A stretch of DNA of 64,000 bases from Heligmosomoides polygyrus polygyrus (GCA_947396885.1 OX377204.1:24435706-24499705); one strand, 5' to 3'. Positions 1 through 10,142 are shown, counted from the first letter of the stretch. Numbers and translations: made by a program. The notes: a model not told the origin generated them from the letters alone.

Positions 1-335
1 TGCCCTGTTGTTAATTATAAAATCTCTTCAAGTGACTTCCATTGACATTGATATGCAAAACGTCCAAGGATCTCCTCGATAGAGGACCTCCGGTCTCTCT
101 TGTTAAGAGGGATCTCTCGCCGGTTGTCGCAGAGCCATGTGGCGCGTCCCCGGGTGGTGGATAGGGGAATTAAACGCGAACCAAATGCGACCGTGTACTG
201 CCCAGAGACGCAAGTGGGATGCAGGGGATGGACTCCTTGCTCCTGCTGTGTCGAGTCGACGCATTCCTTGGGCGTGGGAGCGGCATGTTCATGCACACTG
301 TGCGTGGATGTGTTCGCGCCTGTGCGGATTGTAAC

Positions 336-399
336 TGTGTCGGCTCGGCCAAAAGCTTGCACTCGGTAGACTGGGAGTACATGTAAAGCGATTCGAGGC
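336..399 (+). repeat. 64-bp dispersed repeat, copy 1
   Basis: This segment matches 11277-11340 in the same orientation with only a few substitutions (shared core GCTTGCACTCGGTAGACTG). The surrounding 1-480 interval is more GC-rich than most of the window and stays open on the minus strand for about 150 codons. No domain was recognised in that reading, and the homology to 11.3 kb shows it is at least partly repetitive. Probably a fragment of an unidentified element. Confidence 0.6.
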
Positions 400-479
400 C
401 GCCTTAAGTCTCGCCCCGTCTCTCGGGCGGTCTGGCTGGCTGCCCGGAGTTCTTCGCCCGCACGACAGAGCATCTACTT

Positions 480-517
480 AAATGACATTGGGATGTTTCA
501 CTTCCCAGTGTCATTTA
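480..517. repeat. Short imperfect inverted repeat
   Basis: Two 14-bp arms (AAATGACATTGGGA and its near reverse complement, one mismatch) flank a loop of about 10 bases. It could be a chance hairpin or an end of a small element; nothing nearby settles this. Confidence 0.45.
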
Positions 518-607
518 GGGAGATATTCTACATCATTCTCCTACATTTGCCCTTTTATATTTTTATTCTCTCAACTCCAATTCACAATCAGCCTAAAGAG
601 ACTAACT

Positions 608-718
608 TTAAGTCATAGAGCACTGAATCGACCAGACAAACAATTAAACCAAATGGAGCTTAATGTTAAGTCATAGAGCACTGGTCGACCACACAAACAA
701 TTGAACCAAATGGAGCTC
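608..718 (+). repeat. 58-bp tandem duplication (two units)
   Basis: The unit beginning TTAAGTCATAGAGCACTG at 608 recurs at 666 with a handful of substitutions and small indels; both end at CCAAATGGAGCT. Local slippage or unequal exchange is the simplest origin. No gene was recognised from 1 to about 1020. Confidence 0.8.
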
Positions 719-1029
719 GTTCGGGTTCTTTAAAGCCCAGTGGAATGTTAGTTGAGATATTGATCGAACTACTTGAATTGTAACGCTTTCCTGGTCTTTG
801 CCCCTTGGTTTGTTAGTTACTCTGCGAGTCCGCTGACTAGGCGGCTGGAGCTCGTTCCTGAGCCACGATTCCGTGGCGCTGCAGTTTTCTGCGTACTCCA
901 GTCAAACACAGCAGCACTAAAGGGCCTTATTCCCCTGACCCCGAAAGAGTCCCCATTTCTGCAGCAATGTGAAGGACGATTACGGAGAGGCTGCTATAAT
1001 CTCAGGGCCTGGCTGCACAAATTGAGATG

Positions 1030-1707
1030 GACTACTACAACGCCCGCTCGCTTCAGAAGCATCAGTCGAGGACCTCATGATGCAAGCCAGGAAGACCAAG
1101 TACGACGTAATCGGACTGACCGGGACGAGAAGACACCACCCCTACACGCCGCCTACGACTCCGGAGAAGAACTGTTCCTCGGAACATGCGACAGCAGGGG
1201 AGTAGGCGGCGTTTGTGTCCTCGTCAACACGCACTTGGCCATGAACATCGGTTCGTACGAGTCTCTGACAAGCCGAATCGGACGTCTGCGACTGAAGCGA
1301 TGTGGCTCCGTGCCAGCTTTGACTGTGTTCGTAGCGTGTGCCCCAACATCCGACTACGACGACGAAAAGGTCGAAGCCTTCTACGTGGAGCTGGAGAAGT
1401 TCTGTAAGGAAGATCACACTTTCCACAAGGTGATTGTTGGCAACTTTAACGCCAAGATCGGACCACGAAGGTCGCCGGAAGAACTTCACATCGAAACCCA
1501 CGGTTTGGAGTGGAACGTGCAATGGGAAAGGCTGTCTGAGTTTATCATGTCGACCAAGACCATCCATGGAAACTCACAGTTCCAGAAGCCTCCCTCTCTA
1601 CGATGGCCCTGGGAATCCCCCGGTGGCCAGTTCCACAACGAGATCGACCACATCATCTTCAATCGCAAGTATGGCCTATCCGACGTTTCCGTTGTCCCCA
1701 AGGAATT
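1030..1707 (+). pseudogene. Apurinic-like endonuclease domain of RTE-A copy 1
   Basis: Translation in shifting frames gives the exonuclease-endonuclease-phosphatase fold: YNARSL near 1040, KTKYDVIGLT near 1105, GVGGVCVLVN near 1200, VACAPTSDYDDEKVEAFY near 1330, GNFNAKIG near 1437 and NEIDHIIFNRKYGLSDVS near 1640. In this family the enzyme nicks target DNA to prime reverse transcription. Two catalytic positions look dead: the usual LxET motif reads LTGT (Glu to Gly) and the usual GDFN reads GNFN (Asp to Asn). The C-terminal SDH motif is absent because the deletion at about 1707 removed it. A frameshift near 1135 is needed to join the first motifs. This is a fossil, not an active enzyme. Confidence 0.82.
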
Positions 1708-3291
1708 CGCCAACTTTAAGACCTAGATTACCGCTCTCCGACGTCCTGACGGAACCGTCACCTCTTCCAGAAGGACCACGGAGAAGATCATCCACGACTT
1801 CTACTCCGATCTCTTTGATAGCCACGTCCACCTACCCCCATGCCATCTTCTACACGATGGAAGCGTCGCCCCCTCTGTTCTCCCTTCCGAGATCCGACAC
1901 GCCGTCTCGTCGGTGAAGAAACGTACAGCACCCGGTCTCGAGAGGATCAAACACGAACACCTGAAGAACCTCCCGCCCGCCAGCGCTCATCAACACCCTG
2001 GCGCGACTCTTACCAGTCGGAGTACAAGGTTCCATCTCAGTGGAAGACCAGCAGGACAGTCTTGCTGTACAAGAAGGAAGACGTGCAGGACATTGGCAGC
2101 TATCGCCCGATCTGCCTGCTGTCCGTAGTCTACAAGCTGTTCACTCGAGAAATCCTGAATAGGATCAGCAGAACGCTTGACGAAAGACAGCCATGCGAAC
2201 AAGCAGGATTTCGGAGAGGATTCAGCACGATCGACCACATACACACCATTACGAAGCTCATTGAACGTCGCGAGAGTACAAGCTGCCGCTGCGTCTTATG
2301 TTCATCGACCTGAAGAAAGCGTTCGACTCTGTAGAAACTGAATAAAAAACAATAAACTAGAAACTGAAGCGCTCGTCGAAGCACTGCTCACTTAAGGCGT
2401 TCCTAGTCAGAAAATCAGAGTCCTTCGAGAGCGCTGCACCATCTTCGCTTCGATGATACATGATGATGATATGTAACATCGTGCTCCTAACGCCCAACAT
2501 CAGTCAGGCGGAGCGCGTGCTGGCCGACTTTGATCGTTTATGTGGGGACGTTGGACTGCAGTTGAATCCTAAGAAGACAATGTTCATGAGGAACGGTTAA
2601 GTTTCTGATGCCCCATTCTCGCTCAACGGAGCGAACATCTCCGATTGCTCCAGCTATGTGTATCTGGGTCGCGAAGTCAACATGGCCAACGACCTATGTA
2701 GCACCAGAGCTGAGCAGGAGGTAACGAGCGGCTTGGCGAGCTTTCAAGAGCGTCGAAGAAGTCGCGAAGAAGACGAAGAACGTCCGGCTCCATGCTCACC
2801 CATTCGACTCCACTGTTCTTCCTGCCCTAACATACGCCTCAGAGACCTGGGCTATACGAAAGCAGGATGAACACGCGATCAGCGTTGCGCAGCGTGGAAT
2901 CGAGAGGACGATGCTCGGAGTGACACAATTCATGCAAGTGAGAGAAGGCCTCCGGAGTTCCGAGCTTCGCCGACGTTCGAAGATCAGAGACGCTGTCGCG
3001 TGGGCCAAGTTGTCGAGAATTAGGTGGGCCGGCCACGTAATGCGCTTCGCAGACATCCGCTGGACGAGAGCCGTCACCGACTGGATTGCGCGGGATGTCA
3101 AGAGAACACTAGAACGCCCATCAACGCATTGGTCGGACTTCTTCGTGAAAGCCCCGAACGACCGCTATGACGCTCTTCGTGTCCCTTGAACGAGGAGGAT
3201 CCATTGGAGCACTCTGGCACGCGACAGGGACGAATGGAGACGCTGCTGGCGCCCGTTCGAGCAATTCGATGATCAACAGGACGATAGGTGA
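1708..3291 (+). pseudogene. Reverse transcriptase and C-terminal region of RTE-A copy 1
   Basis: Recognisable RT blocks in scattered frames include VPSQWKTSRTVLLYKK (about 2025), SYRPICLLSVVYKLFTREIL (about 2098), EQAGFRRGFSTIDHIHTITK (about 2200) and DLKKAFDSVETE (about 2310). A short AT-rich duplication of the GTAGAAACTGAA context follows at 2330-2370. The VRQGDTISPKLF block is deleted, and the FADD catalytic block is destroyed by an ATGATGATGAT expansion at 2450-2470. The downstream arginine-rich domain ([12 protein letters not shown], about 3020) survives to a TGA at 3289. Compared with the 59.7-kb copy it keeps five bases (about 2020) that the other copy has lost. Confidence 0.82.
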
Positions 3292-3299
3292 TACAGGTG

Positions 3300-3849
3300 A
3301 TGCCAAACGTAATATTTCTTGCCTCAAAAACATTAGTTTTGGCTGGAATTATTGCCCTTTGAAATTAGAAGCCGAAAACTGGGGAAACTTTCGGTCAGGC
3401 CTAATACCTACTGCAACCTTACGAGCTCCGCGGGCCCCACATTCATCCGGTTCTTTGATGCTTAAACGTGAAGGCTTCACATATGTGTCTTCGTTGTTTC
3501 TTCATCTCGCGGAATCCTTTAATCCTATTTTCGGGGAGTGCATGGCCTTGTTTATTCGAGAGGGCAAGTCATCACTCACGGCGATGGATGGATTACGGTG
3601 CTAACACTGACTCGGATCGCTATTATGCGGCGATAATGAAGCAAATTTGCGGAGAAAAAATACGTCTGAAACGCATTACGATGATGCGGGAAGAGTAATG
3701 GATTCGTAAAAGAGCGATTCGATCTCTCTTTTCTTTGCTGCAGCACAGTGTGTGACAAAAAAGGAGGAAGGGATTTAATGGAGTACACTTTACCGTTCTT
3801 CGAAACTGAAGTTGTTAACTAATCATTGACAAGAAGGAACAGTAGAACA
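3300..3849. other. No recognisable feature
   Basis: Short open frames exist, but none has recognisable domains or homology to elements elsewhere in the window. I see nothing I can name here. Confidence 0.5.
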
Positions 3850-3922
3850 ACTGGACGCTACAGACCTGTGCAAAGAACTGACTTGTTCATCGGCTGACCA
3901 CCGCAGGTATACAATACCGCCC
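3850..3922 (+). repeat. tRNA-derived SINE-like repeat, left part of a split copy
   Basis: Contains the family's diagnostic middle block (ACTGACTTGTTCATCGGCTG then ACCACCGCAGGT), seen in at least ten other places. The copy is interrupted here by satellite-like sequence and resumes at about 4248. Confidence 0.7.
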
Positions 3923-4247
3923 ACGTCGCGCGATAAAAAAAGAGATTATTCCGAGAGTACAGTGCAACAGAATCGATCTTATCAATCGAGTGGGTATGTC
4001 CATTGCGCTTCAGTCTTTCCTTAATGGAAAATCTAAAGCCTTTGGGACTATTTCGAAGCATTTGAACAATTTTGTAAGACATTTTTGGTCGTCCTACTCT
4101 GAATTAGCTCCAAACTGTCCTTCGAGCCTTTGGAGTGCGCCGTGTACAATGTATACATTAGAGAATCGAAGCTATCTATCGAGTGGTCGAAAGCATGTCC
4201 ACTGCGTGAACAACAAGCTGTAGAGGTTATGAGCATGCGACGGTTTA
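3923..4247 (+). repeat. Degenerate satellite unit inserted in a SINE
   Basis: About two diverged units of the repeat that forms the 38.9-39.5-kb array: TATCAATCGAGTGGG, then a TCCTACTC / CTGTCC block, then CCTTTGGAGTGCGCC, ACAATG and again TATCGAGTGG. It separates the two halves of one SINE copy, so it arrived after that SINE. Confidence 0.65.
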
Positions 4248-4377
4248 CAGCGCGACGTGAGCGATATTGTAGGCCTATGACTCGTCCAAATAGCCTCCGC
4301 GACATCCCGTAGAAATAGAATACGTGGAGCGTCCAAGGAATGATGAGTAACGCCGTCCTTTATCTTTTATCCTTCAC
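4248..4377 (+). repeat. SINE-like repeat, right part of the split copy
   Basis: Carries the conserved 3' end of the family: CCTCCGCGACATCCCGTAG followed by AGTAACGCCGTCCTTTATC. The same order is seen at 28266-28565 (plus) and, reversed, at 51070-51372 and 62524-62805. Confidence 0.7.
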
Positions 4378-4395
4378 TTGGCCGCAAATGGTCTG

Positions 4396-4775
4396 CAGGT
4401 GTGCTACATCACCTGTTGCCCCGCCGAGTCGCTCGAGCATCCATTCTCCATTCAGTCTCCATTCGTCCCTGTCGCGTGCCAGAGTGCTCCAATAGATCCT
4501 CTTCGCCCGAGAGACACGAAGAGCGTCACATGCTTCGTTTAGGGCTTTCACCAAGAAGTCCGACCAGGTGGTGGGTGTGGTTGTGGGTGTCCTGGTGTTT
4601 TCTTGACCTTCCACGGAATCCCATCCGTAATAGTTTTCGTCCAGCGGGTGTCTGCGAAGCGCATTACGTGACCGGCCCACCTAATTTTCGACGACTCGGT
4701 CTGTGCGACAGCGTCTTTGATGTTCGAATGTCGACGGAGCTCGGGGGCCTTCTCTGAGTCGTGTCACTCCAAGCC
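4396..4775 (-). mobile_element. RTE-A 3' stub (5'-truncated copy)
   Basis: On the minus strand the sequence encodes the arginine-rich C-terminus of RTE-A (TTWSDFLVKALNEACDALRV and RDRDEWR, followed by the GGTGATGTAGCAC tail). This corresponds to the last ~380 bases of the 59.7-kb copy. Severe 5' truncation is the normal outcome of target-primed reverse transcription. No function remains. Confidence 0.8.
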
Positions 4776-5599
4776 CTCACGATAATATCATATTTAAATA
4801 CGTTTTCGTCGGCTTGCTCTTATCATGTCGACTGTGAGCGCTCCTGATGAGCCTGCTGTTGTTCTTAGATTAACCATGCCATTTTAGGCGTTGTGATGAC
4901 GTGGGTCTGATTCACTACATTCCAAGAGCATCGCATGTCATCATTTCCTTCTCTTATTGCTCGGGTGGTGATTAATTTGCTGACCTGGTATCTACTGATT
5001 CATTTCCGAATAGCGGTTTGCATATTAAAAGCATGACGTAAGGGACTATTACTATACGCCATCAGAATGGTAATAGATTAGCCATGCCATTCTTTGCTCT
5101 TCAGGTGGTCAGGAATATAGATCCTACGTCAAATTATCGTCGTTGTGCCTCCGCCTCTTCTCCGCGTGCGGTCACCACCTCACACGCGCTTTACGGTCCT
5201 CTTGACACCTCCCAGATCACAGGCTTAAGTACTATGGGACTTCTACACTAAACCTTGTGAATCTAGCCGTGTACCCATCGAAAATGCAGTATCAGTTTGA
5301 AGGGCAAAGCCAGTAGGATTTCTATCAGAGGAATCTTGTCTGCTTTCCTTCCCATCAGGCATTCTCAGTCAAGTTCTGCTGCGATTGAGAAGTCGCTCTG
5401 TTGCATCTTGAAAATATCTTGGAACTATAGCTTTCTCAATGTAACGGAGTCCAGTTTGCGCAGCACATCGCTAAGAAGGTGCTCTCCTATTTGGGTGCTG
5501 TTAGGGCATTTGCAAAACGTTGTGAAATCACTGGCCCTGAAGTGCTGAAATTATACCCTCTTCTCCGGGACATTCGAAGTTCGCAGCGAATTTCATTGT
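4776..5599. other. No recognisable feature
   Basis: Mixed-composition sequence with only short open frames. A ~20-base phrase (GATTAACCATGCCATT / GATTAGCCATGCCATT) occurs at about 4868 and 5078; it is too short to interpret. Confidence 0.45.
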
Positions 5600-5730
5600 G
5601 TGTGCAGTCAATCAGCCAGGCGGTGGTAACATCGCCAGCTGTCGCATGCCCACGGTTCAGTTTCCTGGTTTGGATAGCCCGCCCAGGCCAACTAAACCTT
5701 TCGTCCCTGCGGGTTCGGAGATAAGTGGGC
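5600..5730 (+). repeat. SINE-like repeat, 5' fragment
   Basis: Shows the tRNA-like head and adjoining block in plus orientation: GGCGGTGGTAACATCGCCAG, then CCGCCCAGGCCAACTAAACC and TTCGTCCCTGCGGGTTCGG. Compare 28266-28380. The remainder of the repeat is missing. Confidence 0.6.
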
Positions 5731-6709
5731 CCTCGAGAAAATTCCGCGAACGGAATGCAGCTGATGCTACTCTTGACCTTAGATCCCCGGTCCGTATCCA
5801 TCTGCTTCATAGCAACGATGTACTTACGATTAGACTTAAGAAAGGGTTCGTGTCGAAAGCCTTTGGTGAATCTAGTTGGGACCCTATAGATATGTGACGC
5901 ACTGTACTATGCTTCGACTTCAAAGAGAAAACAAGCTCACTACGCGCTCTGAATCTACAACAGTGCAGGAATTGCTCGATATTAGCTTCCTTGCTGAATA
6001 CTCTTGAGAATCTATTACAGTTACACAGAACAATTCTGAAGGCACAACAAGCGCTGCCACTCCTTCTTTTAGTTAGCTTTCATTCTAAGGTGTCCTTTTA
6101 GCCGTCGCTCCGATTGGGAGAAAGTGTTTGTTTTTACACAATATCTCCACAAGTAGTTATCTGCCTTTTTGTCTCTAATGCTGCATTTATAACATTTTAT
6201 TTCATGGCATCCATGGATAAATAGTTCCTTGCAAGCGTTAGTCATTTCAGTCCGTTATGATGTCAACAAGGAGTCATCTTTCCGAGAACCTCTGGATTTT
6301 GCTTCGCGCAAATCCCAATTAGCCGTGCAGTAATATTGTTGTTGTTGCATCACTTACGCTGCAAAACTACACCAGAATGAGCATCTAGCCAAAAGAGGAG
6401 GCGTTGGACTCTCCAAAGCTACTTTGTCCTACTGCTATCTCTTCGGGAATTGTTCAGTTGTTCCAACGCAAAGAACGTTCTTCCTTTCCTACTGACTGTG
6501 TATGGCTACAGTAATTCTACGTTTGCAGAGCCTGGACTGTGAATCTTAATGTGCATGCGTATCTATTGGGAAGGTTGTTTCTTATATAGTTCTGTTCAAC
6601 TCTATAACCATCTCTGCCTCTCTGCAAGCAAACACGCTTGTTGCTCCGCAACAGCTCGATTCTTTGAGTCCGCGAAAGTAACACTATAGTTGCCTTTTGG
6701 AAAATTTAA
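5731..6709. other. No recognisable feature
   Basis: AT-rich sequence with no long open frame and no similarity I could find to the repeats in the rest of the window. Confidence 0.45.
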
Positions 6710-7090
6710 TGTAACGAATGAATGATCGAATTTATTCGAGGTCGAAAAAGTTCGAGTAAGCGAACAAACAAATTTACCCGCTCATCAATGTTTTCGAATG
6801 ATCGAAAATCGAATAAGCCCCATTTTTCGTTTATTCGAGTATTCGAGTAGTCGAACAATTTGTTCGATTCGGGCTCTGTGCTTAAAGATTTAAAATTTAT
6901 TCGATATTCAGATGATATTATTCGATTTTCGAATAATATTCGAACATTGCTCCCATTCGATGTTGAAATTCGAACGAATCTTCGAAAATCAGGAAATACC
7001 GAATATTCGACTATCGAATACTTATTCGAATAAGTTACTCGAATATTTATTCGAATATGAGACTACTCTATTCGAATATTTATTCGAATA
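6710..7090. repeat. TTCGAA/ATTCGAAT-rich degenerate array
   Basis: The hexamer TTCGAA, or its core TCGA with flanking AT, recurs every 8-20 bases across this block, sometimes as perfect ATTCGAAT palindromes and as repeats of TATTTATTCGAATA near the right edge. A second, shorter array lies at 12800-12955, and both abut Penelope-like elements. Reading through the right end produces a repetitive peptide (FEYLFEY), an artefact of the repeat. Confidence 0.75.
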
Positions 7091-7634
7091 CGCTTTTCCT
7101 TACCAGCAAGATGTTCAGGAGATCACGGCAGCTGTGCGTCTATGCCTAGTGCGAGCAAATTTGGACGATGATGTTTTGCTGGTCAACATACCAGGACACA
7201 ACATCAAACGACTGCTAGTTCGCAATAGGCTTTACGATCGTTCATGTATAACGAGAGACTGCGTGATCTGCCCCTATGGGAGAAGTGGAGACTGTGCGCA
7301 GAAAGGTGTGATCTACCAAATTCAGTGTTTAAGCTGTTGGGAGCTATATATTGGAGAAACAGGGAGAGCGCTAAGCGCTCACATCAGGGAACATCTTGCT
7401 GGTAAGGAAAAGCGTAGCTTGGTAACCCCACTCGGTAAACATCGAGTGGATGTCCATCACGGAGACGATTTTAATATTAAATGCACTTTGTTGCTTCGTG
7501 AAAGTGAGATCGGTCCCAGAAAGGCCCTAGAGGCCTTCTGGATCCGCGAACGTAATCCAACAATGAATAACCGAAGTGAGTGCATTTCGATCACCAGTGA
7601 GTTTTTGCCGTTCATCCCGCTGTGCGAGCTCTGA
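7091..7634 (+). pseudogene. GIY-YIG endonuclease domain of a Penelope-like element (3' part only)
   Basis: An open frame from the array into this block encodes a Penelope-type C-terminus ending at a TGA just after LCEL. Motifs in order: DVQEITAAVRLCL linker, HNIKRLLVRNRLYDRS, a Cys-rich CVICPYGRSGDC (zinc-binding), then GVIYQIQCLSC and ELYIGETGRAL (the GIY and YIG halves), R-EH, and ALEAFWIRERNPTMNN, which carries the conserved Glu. In these retroelements the domain nicks DNA for reverse transcription. The reverse transcriptase is absent: the element is 5'-truncated exactly at the TTCGAA array. The endonuclease frame itself is open, but the N-terminal ~60 residues come from the array. Confidence 0.85.
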
Positions 7635-7935
7635 GACCGTGCAATCTATACACTTAACATCAGTATGGATCCGTAGTTGGTAGGTCTCAGTTGCTCAATG
7701 GTCGTAGCGTAGTTGAGCGTTCCCTCAGTACTTGTGGAACAACGGTGAGTTCGGCTTGCTTCAGTTAGATTCTGCTTGACACTCGTAGGAAATATTGGAA
7801 CTAGCAGAGCTGGAGAAGGACGTTTTTGCCGAAATGAGTGTCTGGTCTTAGGTTTCGAACTTCTTTCAGGCCTTTGAAAACGACGAAGTTGTCGAAACGT
7901 CGGCCGAATAAAGTTGTTCCACTATAACAAACCTG
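7635..7935 (+). mobile_element. Penelope-like element 3' untranslated end
   Basis: The 3' region aligns with 51483-51790 (shared AGCTCTGAGACC, GTGGAACAACGGTGAGTT) and ends with GTCGAAACGTCGGCCGAATA and AAG. Equivalent ends occur at 12965-13075 (minus) and 19495-19595 (plus). The conserved terminal motif may be structured RNA (see findings). Confidence 0.7.
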
Positions 7936-9159
7936 CGTGGCACAGAAGCATTAAGACTACTCTTTGGAATTCGTTTATTTGTCTCAACAGTTTTTCTGAG
8001 TCATAAACAGGTATATACATATAAACAGCGACGACAGAGAATTGAACGAATTTATTTAGTTGTACAAAGGGAAGAGCTTTTTGGCTAGAAGGCTAATTAA
8101 TTAATTAATGGATCTGATTGAGGAAGTACAAAACGCTTGTTGCCAGATCTCCTCTTACCGTGAATTTGATCCTTCTTAGTGGAATGAAATTGCCTTGAAC
8201 ATTGTTTGTAGGCTGTTTGTTGAACGTCTTTGATTTCTTAAGACTTTTCCTTGAGCTTCATGTTTATATCTTCATTTTCATAGTGAAGCTCGGAGTAGTC
8301 AAACATTTGTTGGCGAAGTTTCGGGCCCTATTCACGCGTCTTTTATTTGTTTTATCTACAAGGCTTTCCATTCGCAAAATACGATAAATAGATGAATGTT
8401 GAGAAGCTTTTGGATAAAACCCTGCTCAGATTTATTAACTACGCTAATGACACCACTCTGAGAGCTGACATCTATAAAAAGCGGCTGCGGAAAGTGCAGC
8501 TGCGGCTGGAATCCCTAACAGACAAGGTTCTGTGGTTGTATGTACATAAGAAAAACTAGATTCAGTACCAGGTGGCAGTCCATCTCTATAACCGCTCGTT
8601 CACAGAACTGAACTACTGTGAACGAGCGGTTATAGAGATTGCTGATCTATTCTAATACATTTGGATGTTACTCATTTAAGGAAAAAACGTGGACCTGGCA
8701 CAGAATAAATGGACGAACTGGGCGCAGCTCAGGTAGAGGAAGTCCCTACAAATTTTCGAAAAGCCGCAAGGGTTCCGTAGCAATCGGAGGAAAAGCATCA
8801 TTGGATGGAAACCAGCCCTACTTCACCCTGAGGGTTTGAGCGTACCTTTGCACACAGGTTAATGAGACTGCTCCTTATCGGAATGTACGGATCTAGCTGT
8901 CGCTTACTACCATGCCGATGCGAAAAGAGAACACCTGAGCGGTGGTGATGTCGGTAATTTTTCAGCAAACAATGAACCAGCTTCTTAGGTAGTATGGAGA
9001 TATTCCAAACTACTAGAAAATTGCGATGTCCTAGAGTTGAAACCTACAGAGAAGTGACCAAAGCTTCAAAAAGGGGTTCAATGTTGCTAACGGTGTGCAC
9101 AAATGGAAAAAGTCTAGTGTAAACTGAACCTTAGGAATTTCTACCTTAACCTGCATTAC
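7936..9159. other. Unassigned, apart from one hairpin and a short TTAA run
   Basis: Contains a four-unit TTAA run at about 8094-8109 and the perfect palindrome at 8582-8639. No coding sequence was recognised. Confidence 0.5.
8582..8639. repeat. Perfect 24-bp inverted repeat with 10-base loop
   Basis: Arms 8582-8605 and 8616-8639 are exact reverse complements (core CCGCTCGTTCACAG / CTGTGAACGAGCGG) separated by AACTGAACTA. A perfect arm in otherwise diverged DNA implies recent origin by snap-back template switching, a short hairpin element, or an assembly or sequencing artefact. A very similar structure lies at 52527-52577. Confidence 0.9.
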
Positions 9160-9620
9160 TAAGATACGTGACCTAGGCATCGTATTACCTACGATACGAA
9201 CCTCAGTTTTGAAGAACATATTCACGATAATGTTAGGAGAGCGCTCAGGTGTTCGAACTTCGTTCTTAGATCTTTCAGGATACAGCTATACTTTTCAGAC
9301 TTTTTGTCTTGTATGTAAGACCGTTTTTAGAATATTGCTCACCGATATGGTCACCACATAAGAAAGCGCTCATAGATGAAATTGAAAAAGTTCAGAAAAG
9401 TTTCACATATCGTTGCTTTAGCAGATGCGGCCAATTGGGCCTTTCTTACGATGAGCGGTTGTCTAGACTTAATGCCGATACACTAGAATTCAGATATAAG
9501 ATAGCGGACTTTACACTAATGTATAAGCTGACAACAATCAAGATAAATTTCAGCATTTATGAATTTTTTGAGGACTCGCAGACTATAGGTAGATTGAGGG
9601 GCTACCCATTCCGTATATGA
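9160..9620 (+). pseudogene. C-terminal reverse-transcriptase fragment of a CR1/Jockey-like element
   Basis: Across two frames it reads DLGI, YDTNLSFEEHIHDNVRRAL, then MYVRPFLEYCSPIWSPHKK and IEKVQKSFTYRCFSRC, the conserved region after the RT thumb of CR1/Jockey-type LINEs, similar to MYIRPILEYGTPVF in the 39.5-kb element. Frameshift near 9165 and loss of the palm domain show it is a 5'-truncated remnant. After 9620 the homology fades. Confidence 0.75.
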
Positions 9621-9997
9621 CCCGAAAAACCTAACTCCACTGGTTATGAAAACTCCTTCCTTGTTCGAAGAGTTGCGGAGTGGAATTATTTGCATCCCGA
9701 TCTTTTCATTTATAGAAAGTCTTGCATATTGCAGACCTGATTGGCTCAACGACGAAGGCAACTAAAGGATGACGCTTCTGCATCGGCTAATGGTGTACAC
9801 TGAACCCAAACATCAGTAGGCCTCACAAGTCATAGCACGACTATAGCACACTGTGGTTGGTGAACCCCGCACTTGAGTGCCTCCACGCTGTCTGACGTCC
9901 CGTGCACGATCGCGCAGCCTGTGCGTGCGCTGTAACGGGAGCACAGTCATCCTGGTGTAGCGACCTGCTAACACTTTATTGACATGGGAATTCGGTA
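9621..9997. other. No recognisable feature
   Basis: May include decayed 3' sequence of the preceding LINE fragment; nothing definite was seen. Confidence 0.4.
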
Positions 9998-10142
9998 AAG
10001 GCCTTCGCACACTTTCGCTGCCACGCGGCAGCCCTATCTTTAAGCATGGGGCAGAGACGCAGAATCGCCTCGCGAGGCAAATCGATATCTATGGCAATCG
10101 TGGTGCCGCGCCGCGTGGCGGCGAAAGTGTGCGAAGGCCTTA
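9998..10142. repeat. Inverted repeat bounding a GC-rich segment
   Basis: About 31 bases at 9998-10028 (AAGGCCTTCGCACACTTTCG start) reappear as reverse complement at about 10112-10142 with essentially one mismatch. The ~85-base interior includes the perfect palindrome GCCTCGCGAGGC at about 10067. Sequence to the right (10143-10440) stays markedly GC-rich. It resembles terminal repeats of a small element or a fold-back structure; family unknown. Confidence 0.7.

Larger units (their letters stand above)
1030..3299 (+). mobile_element. RTE-clade non-LTR retrotransposon, family RTE-A, copy 1 (internally deleted)
   Basis: Remains of an endonuclease and reverse transcriptase lie in the order EN-RT with no long spacer, as in the RTE clade. 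From about 1706 to the 3' end the copy aligns at DNA level with the copy at 59702-61635 and ends in the same short GATAGGTGATACAGGTGAT-type tail. It is damaged by at least two large deletions: one joins endonuclease directly to the middle of the linker before RT (about 1707), and another removes the RT palm segment just before the catalytic motif (about 2437). Many frameshifts and stops are present. The 5' end is not precisely defined. Confidence 0.85.

Noticed and set aside
1142..1567. Minus-strand 141-codon frame
   Set aside because: Mirror of the RTE-A endonuclease reading; same for most long minus frames under the RTE-A copies and long plus frames under RTE-B.
6912..7090. Repetitive FEYLFEY peptide as a novel protein domain fused to a GIY-YIG nuclease
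   Set aside because: It is translation of the TTCGAA array; the true Penelope-like homology starts at about 7100.
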